A stretch of DNA of 64,000 nt. It comes from Actinomycetales bacterium SN12 (GTDB taxonomy: Bacteria > Actinomycetota > Actinomycetes > Actinomycetales > Microbacteriaceae). Position 1 is the stretch's first letter, and each line of letters starts with the position of its first letter. Positions 46,573-53,793 of the stretch are shown here, in pieces. The translations under genes and the position numbers were made by a program. The notes below the pieces were generated by a model, which saw nothing but the letters and a program-made list of their open reading frames with translations, did not search any database and was not told where the DNA came from. The stretch spans positions 1-64,000 of the forward strand of contig PJCV01000001.1 in the NCBI GenBank assembly GCA_002837415.1, given 5' to 3'.

Positions 46573-47211
46573 TCAGACGTCGAGGCTCTCGGCCGGGTCG
46601 AGCTCGAAGAACTTCCCGCCGCCCTGCTCTGTCGCCCACTGCAGACGCTGGCGATGCATGGTGCGGCCGATCGTCGACAGCGTCATGTCGTGCGTGCCGA
46701 AGCAGCGCCGCGGGGCCGCGGCGAGCACGAAGTCCATCGCCTCGCCGATCTTCAGCCAGGGAGCGCCCAGCGGAGCAGCGAGGGTGCTCACGTCGACGCC
46801 GTCGGGGATCGCGTAGGAATCGCCGGGGTAGTACAGCTCATCGTTCACGAGCACACCGAGGTTCTCGATCTCCGGCATGCTCTCGTGGATGACGGCGTGC
46901 TGGCCGCCGAAGAACCGCAGGCTGAACGCGCCGACCGTCATCGCGTCGCCCGGTGCCACGACAGTGATGTCGTAATCGGATGCGGCAGCAGCCACGCCTG
47001 CCGTGCTGAAGATCGGGATGCCCGGCGCAGCGCGAAGGATGCGGTCGAGGTGCGCGGCCGTCCAGTGGTCGGGGTGCTCGTGCGTGATGACGACAGCCAC
47101 GACTGGACCGAGGTCGTCGAGCGGCATGGTGAACGAACCCGGATCGATCAGGAGGGTCTCGCCGCCCTCGTCGATTCGCAGTGCTGCGTGCTCGTATTTC
47201 GTGATGCGCAT
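46573..47211 (-). CDS. UlaG-like metallo-beta-lactamase-fold hydrolase
   Basis: The 212-residue protein has the MBL metal motif VVITHEHPDHWTAAHLDRIL (about 57-76), then FFGGQHAVIH, LYYPGDSYAIPDG and CFGTHDMTL. The YPGDS aspartate and final histidine complete the site. This is the short UlaG-type branch, a group with lactonases and other hydrolases; the substrate is unknown. It opens at an ATG at 47211 (MRITKYEHAAL), the family-typical N-terminus. It converges on pepN. Confidence 0.84.
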   Translation of the reverse strand: MRITKYEHAALRIDEGGETLLIDPGSFTMPLDDLGPVVAVVITHEHPDHWTAAHLDRILRAAPGIPIFSTAGVAAAASDYDITVVAPGDAMTVGAFSLRFFGGQHAVIHESMPEIENLGVLVNDELYYPGDSYAIPDGVDVSTLAAPLGAPWLKIGEAMDFVLAAAPRRCFGTHDMTLSTIGRTMHRQRLQWATEQGGGKFFELDPAESLDV

Positions 47212-47293
47212 GAGCGCAGTCAACTCGGCCGACCCGGTTCGGGCAAGCCCGTCGACGCGACACGCCCGCGATGTATGCGCCGTCGCCGTCGAT

Positions 47294-47323
47294 TTGGAGT
47301 GGTCGCGCCCGGCGTGACAGAAT
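47294..47323 (+). promoter_or_regulatory. Promoter of tRNA-Glu copy 1
   Basis: TTGGAG (47294-47299), an 18-base spacer and CAGAAT (47318-47323) lie 34 bases before the mature tRNA. Confidence 0.4.
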
Positions 47324-47357
47324 TGCACGGTTGCCACATCGGCCCTCAGGGCCGAAC

Positions 47358-47430
47358 GGCCCCATCGTATAGCGGCCTAGTACGCCGCCCTCTCACGGCG
47401 GTAACGCGGGTTCGAATCCCGCTGGGGTCA
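47358..47430 (+). tRNA. tRNA-Glu (CTC), copy 1
   Basis: The 73-nt cloverleaf has acceptor GGCCCCA/TGGGGTC with discriminator A. The anticodon stem CCGCC/GGCGG has loop CTCTCAC, giving anticodon CTC at 47392-47394. The T arm is GCGGGTTCGAATCCCGC. It is identical to copy 2. Confidence 0.97.
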
Positions 47431-47438
47431 CAGCGACA

Positions 47439-47472
47439 CAGAAGGCCCTCCGAGCGATCGGAGGGCCTTCTG
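47439..47472 (+). terminator. Terminator of tRNA-Glu copy 1
   Basis: A perfect 15-bp stem (47439-47453 with 47458-47472) with a GCGA loop lies eight bases after the tRNA. Confidence 0.85.
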
Positions 47473-47526
47473 CGTACGCGGCGGCCGGCCACCCGGCCGT
47501 GCTGCAGGCGTGGGCCAGGGCTGATT

Positions 47527-47555
47527 TTGTGCGGCGGGATCGGTCATGGCATACT
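47527..47555 (+). promoter_or_regulatory. Promoter of tRNA-Glu copy 2
   Basis: TTGTGC (47527-47532), a 17-base spacer and CATACT (47550-47555) lie 17 bases before the mature tRNA. Confidence 0.5.
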
Positions 47556-47572
47556 TGAACGGTTGCAGTGAC

Positions 47573-47645
47573 GGCCCCATCGTATAGCGGCCTAGTACGC
47601 CGCCCTCTCACGGCGGTAACGCGGGTTCGAATCCCGCTGGGGTCA
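47573..47645 (+). tRNA. tRNA-Glu (CTC), copy 2
   Basis: A 73-nt sequence identical to copy 1, 215 bp downstream, with its own promoter and terminator, so each copy is an independent transcription unit. Confidence 0.97.
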
Positions 47646-47653
47646 CCGACATG

Positions 47654-47686
47654 AAGAAGGCCCTCCGGAATCCGGAGGGCCTTCTT
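47654..47686 (+). terminator. Terminator of tRNA-Glu copy 2
   Basis: A perfect 15-bp stem (47654-47668 with 47672-47686) and AAT loop. It shares the GAAGGCCCTCCG core with the copy 1 terminator but has a different loop and tip. Confidence 0.87.
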
Positions 47687-47703
47687 AGCGTCCGGACGGG
47701 CGT

Positions 47704-48509
47704 TCAGCCCTCACGCCAGGAGTCGTCGGCGAGATGCGATCCAGCCTGCGGGCCCATCTGCAGCATCCCGCCGTCGACGCTCCAATCGGCGCCGGTCACG
47801 TAGCTCGCCTCCGCAGAGGCGAGGAACGCGATCACCGCCGCCACCTCCTCGGCCTTCCCCGGCCGGCCGAGCGGCACGCCTGGCCGGTGCGTGCGATCGG
47901 CGTCGGCGGACGTGCGGCCGCTCGCAGCCGTCGCGATCTCACCCGGCGCCACGGCGTTGGCGGTGATGCCGTGCTCGCCGAGCTCCTGCGCCATGGTCTT
48001 GATGAGTCCCGACAGTCCGTGCTTCGCCGCGATGTAGGCGGCCAGGCCCACTCGCGGCTGGTGCGCGTGCACGCTGGTCACGGCGATGATCCGGCCACCT
48101 GCGCCTGCGGCGACCATGCGGCGTGCCGCGGCCTGCATCCCGGCGAAGGCCCCATCGAGGTTCAGCGCCACCGTGTCGCGCCATTCGCTCAGCGGCACCT
48201 CGAGAAAGGGACGAGGCACGCTGGCGCCGGCGTTGTTCACGAACACGTCGAGCCCGCCGAGCCCTTCCGCGAGATCGTCGACCACCCCCGCGACGCTGCC
48301 GAGGTCGGTCGCGTCGAACCGGGTGACACCGCCGTGCGACCTCGCTCGCGCACCCCAGAGGCCGTCCGCTCGGCGCCCTCTTCGTCGCTGTGCCAGGTGA
48401 TGCCGACATCCATCCCGGCATCAGCGAGCGCGAGAGCGGTGGCGGCCCCGATCCCGGAATCGGATGCCGTGACGATCGCGTACCGGGGAGAGAAGGACTT
48501 CACTGTCAT
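47704..48509 (-). pseudogene. SDR-family oxidoreductase with an apparent frameshift
   Basis: The N-terminal part starts at an ATG at 48509 (YAIVTASDSGIGAATALALADAGMDV, a normal cofactor motif) and runs to about 48335. The remaining enzyme (VVDDLAEGLGGLDVFVNNAGAS, VTSVHAHQP, YIAAKHGL, ANAVAPGEIAT and a C-terminal TGADWSVDGGM) continues in another frame from about 48324 down to the stop at 47704. The break lies near 48324-48334 and would be mended by removing two bases or adding one. There is no homopolymer at the site. Either a real inactivating mutation or a sequencing error fits; no slippery motif for programmed frameshifting is seen. All catalytic residues (N, S, Y-x3-K) are otherwise intact. 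Confidence 0.85.
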
Positions 48510-48574
48510 GGCCGCACGCTACCGGACGCGAGTGCGGGCGCGGAAGGGTGTCGTCCGGATGCATCGATGCGGCT

Positions 48575-49690
48575 TCAGTCCGTTGTTGCGCTGCGACGCC
48601 GGCGTCGGCGGATGAGCCACACGACCACCAGCACGAGCGCGGCGATGCCGAGCCACGGCAGCAGGAAGCCGATGACGACGACAAGGCCGTTCATGCTCGC
48701 GATCAGCCCGTTCCACCCGGCCAGCAGCCCGTCGCCGAAACCGGCGGGATCCGCCCCGGCAGCAGTGGTCTGCTCGGTCAGCTGAATGGAGAGCGTCGAC
48801 AGGGCGACCTGCTCGTCCAGGCTCTTCAGCTGCTGCTCGTAGCTCTCGAGCTGCGCCTGGCGCTCGCTCAGCGCCGATTCGGCGGCGATCAGGTCGGCCA
48901 CCGATCCCGACTTGCTCATGAGCTCCGTCAGCCGCTCGACCGAGGTGCGCGCCGAGGCGATCCGAGCCCGCAGATCGACGGCCGTGGAGGTGACGTCGCC
49001 GCGTGAGATCGTCGAGCGCAGCACCTCGGCATCCGCGCCCACGGCAGTCATCACCTCATCGAGGTCAGCCGCGGGGATCCGGATGCTGATCCACCCGGTG
49101 CCCGGCTGTCGCGGCTGCTGGGGGAGCAGCTCGCCCCCAACGGGGTCGAGACCGAGCGAAGCGGACTCGACGAAGCCGCCGTGCTCGGCAGCCAGAGCCG
49201 CGATCTTATCGGCAGCGTCCTTCGCGTCGCTCACCTGAAGTGTCATCTCGGCAGTCACGATGATCTCCCGGGTGCCGTCGAGAGTCGCGAACGGCACGTC
49301 TGCGCCCTTGTCGCCGCTGTCGTCACGCGGGGCGACCGCCCCACCCGACGAGATCGCGTCGCTGCCGTCAGCATCGCCTCCGGATTCGGCCTGGGGAGCA
49401 GGCTGGACCTCGCTCGCGGCATCGCGCGCCGGTGCAACGGCCGCCGAGTCGCCCGCGCTGCTCGGCATCGCCGATCCCAGTCCGTTCAGCAGCGGCGGCG
49501 CGATGAGCGCGCCGGCGGCGAACGCGGCAGCCACTCCGAGAGCTGTGGCCCACCCGCGTCGACGACGACGTCCGTCAGCCGCCGCGCGCGTGCTCCCGTG
49601 CGCATCGTGGGCGATCCGATCGAAGATCGTCCGCTCCATCTCCGCGATGCTCTCGTCGCTCAGCGGAGGCAGTCCGCTCTTCTCGCTCAT
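48575..49690 (-). CDS. DUF4349 membrane protein, likely partner of the overlapping sigma factor
   Basis: The 371-residue protein has a cytoplasmic N-terminal segment (LSDESIAEMERTIFDRIAHDAHG), a membrane helix (ATALGVAAAFAAGALIAPPLL, about 52-72) and a Ser/Ala-rich linker. The DUF4349 extracytoplasmic domain follows (IIVTAEMTLQVSDAKDAADKIAALAAEHGGFVESA), then a coiled coil (SERQAQLESYEQQLKSLDEQV) and a C-terminal helix with a basic tail (LLPWLGIAALVLVVVWLIRRRRRR). Its ATG overlaps the sigma-factor stop. This is the position and topology of an anti-sigma factor, although no known anti-sigma domain is recognised; the sensing role is inference. Confidence 0.85.
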   Translation of the reverse strand: MSEKSGLPPLSDESIAEMERTIFDRIAHDAHGSTRAAADGRRRRRGWATALGVAAAFAAGALIAPPLLNGLGSAMPSSAGDSAAVAPARDAASEVQPAPQAESGGDADGSDAISSGGAVAPRDDSGDKGADVPFATLDGTREIIVTAEMTLQVSDAKDAADKIAALAAEHGGFVESASLGLDPVGGELLPQQPRQPGTGWISIRIPAADLDEVMTAVGADAEVLRSTISRGDVTSTAVDLRARIASARTSVERLTELMSKSGSVADLIAAESALSERQAQLESYEQQLKSLDEQVALSTLSIQLTEQTTAAGADPAGFGDGLLAGWNGLIASMNGLVVVIGFLLPWLGIAALVLVVVWLIRRRRRRSATTD

Positions 49691-50244
49691 GCGTCTCTCA
49701 CTTCCTTCACCGCGCCGCGAAGTCGCGAACGCACCCGGGAGAGACGATTGCGAACAGCGGCGTGGCTCACCCCGAGCTGCGCGGCAGCGGCCTCGTAGGC
49801 GTACCCCTCCACCGCGCACAGCCGGAAGATCTCCCGGTCGGTGTCGCCGAGGCGCTCCACTTCTGCCGTGATCCGCTCGGCGAGCGATGACGCGATGACC
49901 TGGTCCTCGACGCTCACCGTGCCCGGGAGCATCTCGTCCACGGCATCCGCGGTGTTCGCGCTGTCGCGGCGCAGCCGACGAAGGCGGTTCGCCGACTGGA
50001 AGCGGCAGATGGTCGCGAGCCACGGCAGCAGGGAATCGCCGAGCAGCTCGAGACCGGGCAGCTTCCGCCAGGCGACCACGAACGTCTCCTGCACCACATC
50101 CTCGGCGTCGGAGGGCGAGCCGAGGATCCCGTGGGCGATCCAGTAGACCGCGCGCACATGGGCGCGGTAGATCGCCCGGAACGCATCCTGATCCCCGGAT
50201 GCGGCTCGAGCGGCCCACTCGCGGTCCTGCGTGCTGTTCGGCAT
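49687..50244 (-). CDS. ECF-type RNA polymerase sigma factor
   Basis: The 185-residue protein has sigma region 2 (DAFRAIYRAHVRAVYWIAHGILGSPSDAEDVVQETFVVAWRKL, about 19-61) and region 4 (LGDTDREIFRLCAVEGYAYEAAAAQLGVSHAAVRNRLSRVRSRL), with no region 3 or extended N-terminus. This is the ECF layout. The stop overlaps the DUF4349 gene by four bases. The upstream gap is shared with the divergent riboswitch-terC unit. Confidence 0.92.
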   Translation of the reverse strand: MPNSTQDREWAARAASGDQDAFRAIYRAHVRAVYWIAHGILGSPSDAEDVVQETFVVAWRKLPGLELLGDSLLPWLATICRFQSANRLRRLRRDSANTADAVDEMLPGTVSVEDQVIASSLAERITAEVERLGDTDREIFRLCAVEGYAYEAAAAQLGVSHAAVRNRLSRVRSRLRGAVKEVRDA

Positions 50245-50324
50245 CCCTCTTCCGTTCGCCGTCGCCTGTCTGAGTGTCTCTCATATGCAGGTGTCCCGGA
50301 ACAGGAGACCGTCTCAGAATCCGC

Positions 50325-50330
50325 TACGAT
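50325..50330 (+). promoter_or_regulatory. -10 hexamer of the terC transcript
   Basis: TACGAT predicts initiation near 50337, right at the 5' edge of the riboswitch. Confidence 0.5.
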
Positions 50331-50336
50331 CGATGC

Positions 50337-50462
50337 AGCGAGGGGGAGTATCCCGACATCGCGCGGATCGTCATCACGAGCACCATCAAAGCTGCTCCGG
50401 CCGCGCGGCGCATGTCACACATGCGGGGAGAGACTTTCGGTACTCACCGCACCCCCGAAAGG
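50337..50462 (+). ncRNA. yybP-ykoY manganese riboswitch controlling terC
   Basis: The aptamer's conserved landmarks occur in order: AGGGGGAGTA (50341-50350), ATCGTCATCACGAG (50368-50380 region), a GCATGT-CAC-ACATGC hairpin around 50409-50424, and GAGAGACTTTC (50429-50438). The expression platform is clear: CTTTCGG (50434-50440), part of the aptamer's closing strand, can instead pair with CCGAAAG (50455-50461), which contains the GAAAGG ribosome binding site of terC. Mn2+ binding should stabilise the aptamer and expose that site. The family is known to sense Mn2+ and to precede TerC-type exporters. Confidence 0.85.
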
Positions 50463-50472
50463 CTCCAGTCCT

Positions 50473-51459
50473 TTGATTCCCATCTGGTTCGAAGTCACGT
50501 CCCTCATCGTGCTCACCGTGATCCTCATCGCGGACCTGCTGCTGATCCTCAAGCGGCCGCACATCCCCTCGACCAAGGAGTCCAGCCTGTGGGTGGCGTT
50601 CTACGTCACTCTGGCGCTGATCTTCGCGGCCACGCTCGCCTTCTTCGGCGACACGAAGTCATCGCTCGACTTCCTCACCGGGTGGGCGATGGAGTACAGC
50701 CTCTCAATCGACAACCTCTTCGTCTTCGTGCTGATCATGACGCAGTTCTCGGTGCCGCGTCGCTATCAGCAGGAGGCGCTGATGGTCGGCATCATCATCG
50801 CGCTGGTGCTGCGCGCGATCTTCATCCTCATCGTCGGCGCTGCGGTCGAGCATCTCAGCCCGATCTTCTACCTCTTCGGAGCGTTCCTCGTCTTCACGGC
50901 GATCCGTCAGGCCATGCCGGAGAAGGAGGAGGACGACGCGAAGACCGAGAACTTCATCGTCCGGCAGATCCGCAGGGTCATCCCGATCAGCGACGAGTAC
51001 GACGGGCCCAAGCTGCGCACGGTCGTCAGCGGCAAGAAGATCTTCACCCCGATGCTCATCGTGTTCGTCTCGCTCGGCGTCACCGATCTGATGTTCGCCG
51101 TCGACTCGATCCCCGCCATCTTCGGCGTGACGACCAACCCGTTCATCGTCTTCACGGCGAACCTGTTCGCGCTGATGGGCCTGCGTCAGCTCTACTTCCT
51201 GCTCGGCGATCTGCTCGACCGCCTGCGCTACCTGCACTACGGGGTGGCGTTCATCCTCGCGTTCATCGGCGTCAAGCTGATCCTGCACGCCATGCACGAG
51301 AACGAGCTGGCGTTCATCAACGGCGGTCAGCCGATCGAGTGGGCTCCGGACATCAACAACTGGGTGTCGCTCGGTATCATCTTCGCCTCGATGGCCGTCG
51401 CCACCATCGCCAGCCTGATGGCTTCGCGACGCGACAGGAAGGCCGCCCTCGAGAGCTGA
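50473..51459 (+). CDS. TerC-family (Alx/MntP-like) membrane protein, likely Mn2+ exporter
   Basis: The 328-residue protein has about nine membrane helices. Family motifs are GWAMEYSLSIDNLFVFVLIM (about 75-94) and SLGVTDLMFAVDSIPAIFGVT (about 200-220), whose acidic residues form the metal path. The long hydrophilic loop PEKEEDDAKTENFIVRQIRRVI is usual. A TTG at 50473 is the only sensible start, ten bases after GAAAGG. The upstream manganese riboswitch argues that this member exports Mn2+ rather than tellurite. Confidence 0.9.
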   Translation: MIPIWFEVTSLIVLTVILIADLLLILKRPHIPSTKESSLWVAFYVTLALIFAATLAFFGDTKSSLDFLTGWAMEYSLSIDNLFVFVLIMTQFSVPRRYQQEALMVGIIIALVLRAIFILIVGAAVEHLSPIFYLFGAFLVFTAIRQAMPEKEEDDAKTENFIVRQIRRVIPISDEYDGPKLRTVVSGKKIFTPMLIVFVSLGVTDLMFAVDSIPAIFGVTTNPFIVFTANLFALMGLRQLYFLLGDLLDRLRYLHYGVAFILAFIGVKLILHAMHENELAFINGGQPIEWAPDINNWVSLGIIFASMAVATIASLMASRRDRKAALES

Positions 51460-51514
51460 GCATGACCGGTTCCGCTGTGTGAAACACACCGGAGGGCCAC
51501 CCGTCGACGCCGTG

Positions 51515-51520
51515 TAAACT
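51515..51520 (+). promoter_or_regulatory. -10 hexamer of the leuL-leuCD operon
   Basis: TAAACT ends seven bases before the leader-peptide ATG at 51528, so transcription should begin at or next to that A. Confidence 0.55.
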
Positions 51521-51527
51521 GACCGGC

Positions 51528-51578
51528 ATGCGGCGGGTGGTTCTTCTTCTTAGCAGCCGCGACGGGACCTCGATCTAA
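51528..51578 (+). CDS. leuL: Leucine leader peptide upstream of leuCD
   Basis: A 16-codon open frame encodes MRRVVLLLSSRDGTSI. It has three consecutive leucine codons written as CTT (51543-51551), the kind of rare codon in this GC-rich genome that would make a leucine-starved ribosome pause. Its start is placed for leaderless translation. Ribosome-mediated attenuation by leucine is established for leader peptides of this design; its assignment here rests on position, codon choice and the downstream stem. Confidence 0.8.
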   Translation: MRRVVLLLSSRDGTSI

Positions 51579-51632
51579 GGCCTTCCTCGTCGCGGAGTCC
51601 ATCATGGGCCGACTCTTCGAGCCATCTAAGGA
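51557..51632 (+). promoter_or_regulatory. Attenuator-like structure between leuL and leuC
   Basis: CCGCGACG (51557-51564, inside the leader codons just after the Leu run) pairs perfectly with CGTCGCGG (51588-51595). ATCTAAGG occurs at 51573-51580 (leader stop) and again at 51624-51631, where it forms the leuC ribosome binding site. CCTT at 51581-51584 could pair with either AAGG. A ribosome paused on the Leu codons would cover the first arm. No T-tract follows, so translational rather than transcriptional attenuation seems likelier. Confidence 0.55.
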
Positions 51633-51641
51633 ACACACCGC

Positions 51642-53069
51642 ATGACCAGCAGCACAGCGCCGCGCACTCTGGCCGAGAAGGTCTGGGACGATCACCTCGT
51701 CGTCAAGGGCGAGAACGGCGAACCGGATCTCATCTACATCGACCTGCACCTCGTGCACGAGGTCACCAGCCCGCAGGCGTTCGACGGGCTGCGCGCCGAG
51801 GGGCGTCCGCTCCGCCGGCTCGACCTGACGATCGCGACCGAGGACCACAACACGCCGACCCTCGCCATCGACAAGCCGATCGCCGACCTCACCAGCCGCA
51901 CGCAGATCGAGACGCTGCGTCGCAACGCCGCCGAGTTCGGCGTGCGCCTGCACTCGCTGGGCGATGCCGAGCAGGGCATCGTGCACGTGGTCGGCCCGCA
52001 GCTCGGGCTCACCATGCCCGGCATCACCGTGGTCTGCGGCGACTCGCACACCTCCACGCACGGCGCTTTCGGCGCGATGGCGTTCGGCATCGGCACCAGC
52101 GAGGTCGAGCACGTCATGGCGACCCAGACGCTGCCTCTGAAGCCCTTCAAGACCATGGCGATCAACGTCGAGGGCACGCTGCGGCCGGGGGTCACCGCGA
52201 AGGACATCATCCTCGCCGTGATCGCGAAGATCGGCACCGGCGGGGGACAGGGCTACGTGCTCGAGTACCGCGGCAGCGCCATCCGCGCCCTCTCGATGGA
52301 GGGCCGTATGACGATCTGCAACATGTCGATCGAGGCCGGTGCGCGCGCCGGCATGGTTGCCCCCGACGAGACGACCTTCGCGTACGTGAAGGACAAGCCG
52401 CATGCTCCGCAGGGGCAGGACTGGGACGACGCGGTCGCCTACTGGCGCACGCTGCCGACCGACGAGGGTGCGACCTTCGACGCCGAGGTGTTCATCGACG
52501 CCGACCAGCTCGAGCCCTTCGTCACCTGGGGCACCAACCCCGGCCAGGGAAGCTCGCTGTCGTCGTCCGTGCCCGACCCGGCCGCGATCGCCGACGCCAA
52601 CGAGCGCGCAGCCGCAGAGCGTGCGCTCGAGTACATGGATCTCACTCCCGGCACCCCGCTGAAGGAGGTGCAGGTCGACGCCGTCTTCATGGGGTCGTGC
52701 ACGAACAGCCGCATCGAGGACCTGCGCGCCTTCGCGTCGATCATCGACGGCAAGAAGAAGGCCGACGGCGTTCGCGTCATGGTCGTTCCCGGATCCGCCC
52801 GGGTGCGCCTCGAGGCCGAGGCCGAGGGCATCGACAAGATCGTCGAGGCGTTCGGAGCCGAATGGCGATTCGCGGGATGCTCGATGTGCCTCGGCATGAA
52901 TCCCGATCAGCTCGCCCCCGGTGAGCGATGCGCGTCGACGTCGAACCGCAACTTCGAGGGACGTCAGGGCAAGGGCGGTCGCACGCACCTGGTCTCGCCT
53001 CTGGTCGCAGCCGCCACCGCGATCCGAGGCACGCTGTCGAGCCCCGCAGACCTGGAAGCGAGCATCTGA
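51642..53069 (+). CDS. leuC: 3-isopropylmalate dehydratase large subunit
   Basis: The 475-residue aconitase-family subunit carries the [4Fe-4S] ligands in [15 protein letters not shown] (about 348-362) and [15 protein letters not shown] (two cysteines near 408-411). Substrate-site motifs are [30 protein letters not shown] and ISPQ-type N-terminal residues [13 protein letters not shown]. It isomerises 2-isopropylmalate to 3-isopropylmalate with LeuD. Its stop shares one base with the leuD start. Confidence 0.97.
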   Translation: MTSSTAPRTLAEKVWDDHLVVKGENGEPDLIYIDLHLVHEVTSPQAFDGLRAEGRPLRRLDLTIATEDHNTPTLAIDKPIADLTSRTQIETLRRNAAEFGVRLHSLGDAEQGIVHVVGPQLGLTMPGITVVCGDSHTSTHGAFGAMAFGIGTSEVEHVMATQTLPLKPFKTMAINVEGTLRPGVTAKDIILAVIAKIGTGGGQGYVLEYRGSAIRALSMEGRMTICNMSIEAGARAGMVAPDETTFAYVKDKPHAPQGQDWDDAVAYWRTLPTDEGATFDAEVFIDADQLEPFVTWGTNPGQGSSLSSSVPDPAAIADANERAAAERALEYMDLTPGTPLKEVQVDAVFMGSCTNSRIEDLRAFASIIDGKKKADGVRVMVVPGSARVRLEAEAEGIDKIVEAFGAEWRFAGCSMCLGMNPDQLAPGERCASTSNRNFEGRQGKGGRTHLVSPLVAAATAIRGTLSSPADLEASI

Positions 53070-53689
53070 TGGAGAAGTTCACCACCCACACCGGCATCGC
53101 CGCTCCGCTGAAGCGCTCGAACGTCGACACCGACCAGATCATCCCCGCGGTGTTCCTGAAGCGGGTCACCAAGACCGGCTTCGAGGATGCCCTGTTCCAC
53201 GGCTGGCGTCAGGATCCGGAGTTCGTGCTCAACCAGGCCCCGTACCAGGGCGCATCCGTGCTGGTCGCCGGGCCCGACTTCGGTACCGGATCGAGCCGCG
53301 AGCACGCCGTCTGGGCACTGCGCGACTTCGGATTCTCGGTCGTGCTCTCGTCGCGCTTCGCCGACATCTTCCGGGGCAACTCCGGAAAGCAGGGTCTGCT
53401 GGCGGCGACCGTCGAGGAGGCCGAGATCGAGCGGATCTGGGAGCTGATCGACGAGCGACCGGGTAGGTCGGTCACGGTCGATCTCGAGGCTCGCACGGTG
53501 ACCGTGCCCGGCGAGAGGCCGGGCTCCGAGCCTGTCTTCCAGGCCGCCATCGGGATCGACGATTACACTAGATGGCGGCTCCTCGAAGGGCTCGATGACA
53601 TCGGGCTCACTCTGCGCAACGAAGACAAGATCGCGCAGTTCGAGGCCCGTCGCGAGTCGTGGCGGCCACGTGCGCTTCCGGTCCGATAG
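53069..53689 (+). CDS. leuD: 3-isopropylmalate dehydratase small subunit
   Basis: The 206-residue swivel-domain subunit has [17 protein letters not shown] (about 14-30), [19 protein letters not shown], and [18 protein letters not shown], all standard LeuD elements. The TGATG overlap with leuC shows coupled translation. A strongly folded gap follows before murA. Confidence 0.96.
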   Translation: MEKFTTHTGIAAPLKRSNVDTDQIIPAVFLKRVTKTGFEDALFHGWRQDPEFVLNQAPYQGASVLVAGPDFGTGSSREHAVWALRDFGFSVVLSSRFADIFRGNSGKQGLLAATVEEAEIERIWELIDERPGRSVTVDLEARTVTVPGERPGSEPVFQAAIGIDDYTRWRLLEGLDDIGLTLRNEDKIAQFEARRESWRPRALPVR

Positions 53690-53691
53690 GG

Positions 53692-53776
53692 CGGGACATC
53701 GTGGGCCGGGGGCCACAAGCCCTGCGGCATCCGCCGTGAGACACACAGACATCGCGGCGAACGCCGCGATGTCCCG
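53692..53776 (+). promoter_or_regulatory. Mutually exclusive stems upstream of murA
   Basis: GACATCGCGGCG (53748-53759) pairs perfectly with CGCCGCGATGTC (53762-53773) across an AA loop. CGGGACATCG (53692-53701) can instead pair with CGATGTCCCG (53767-53776). The two pairings compete for the same right arm, 18 bases before the murA ATG. The simpler view is the leuCD terminator; a switch is possible. Confidence 0.5.
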
Positions 53777-53793
53777 AAGAAGATGAGGCCCGA

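Noticed and set aside
48320-48336. Programmed ribosomal frameshift in the SDR gene
   Set aside because: No slippery heptamer, pseudoknot or stop-codon context is present, and SDR enzymes are not known to use frameshifting.
51460-51500. Terminator after terC (GTGTG-AAA-CACAC)
   Set aside because: The stem is only five base pairs without a T-tract.
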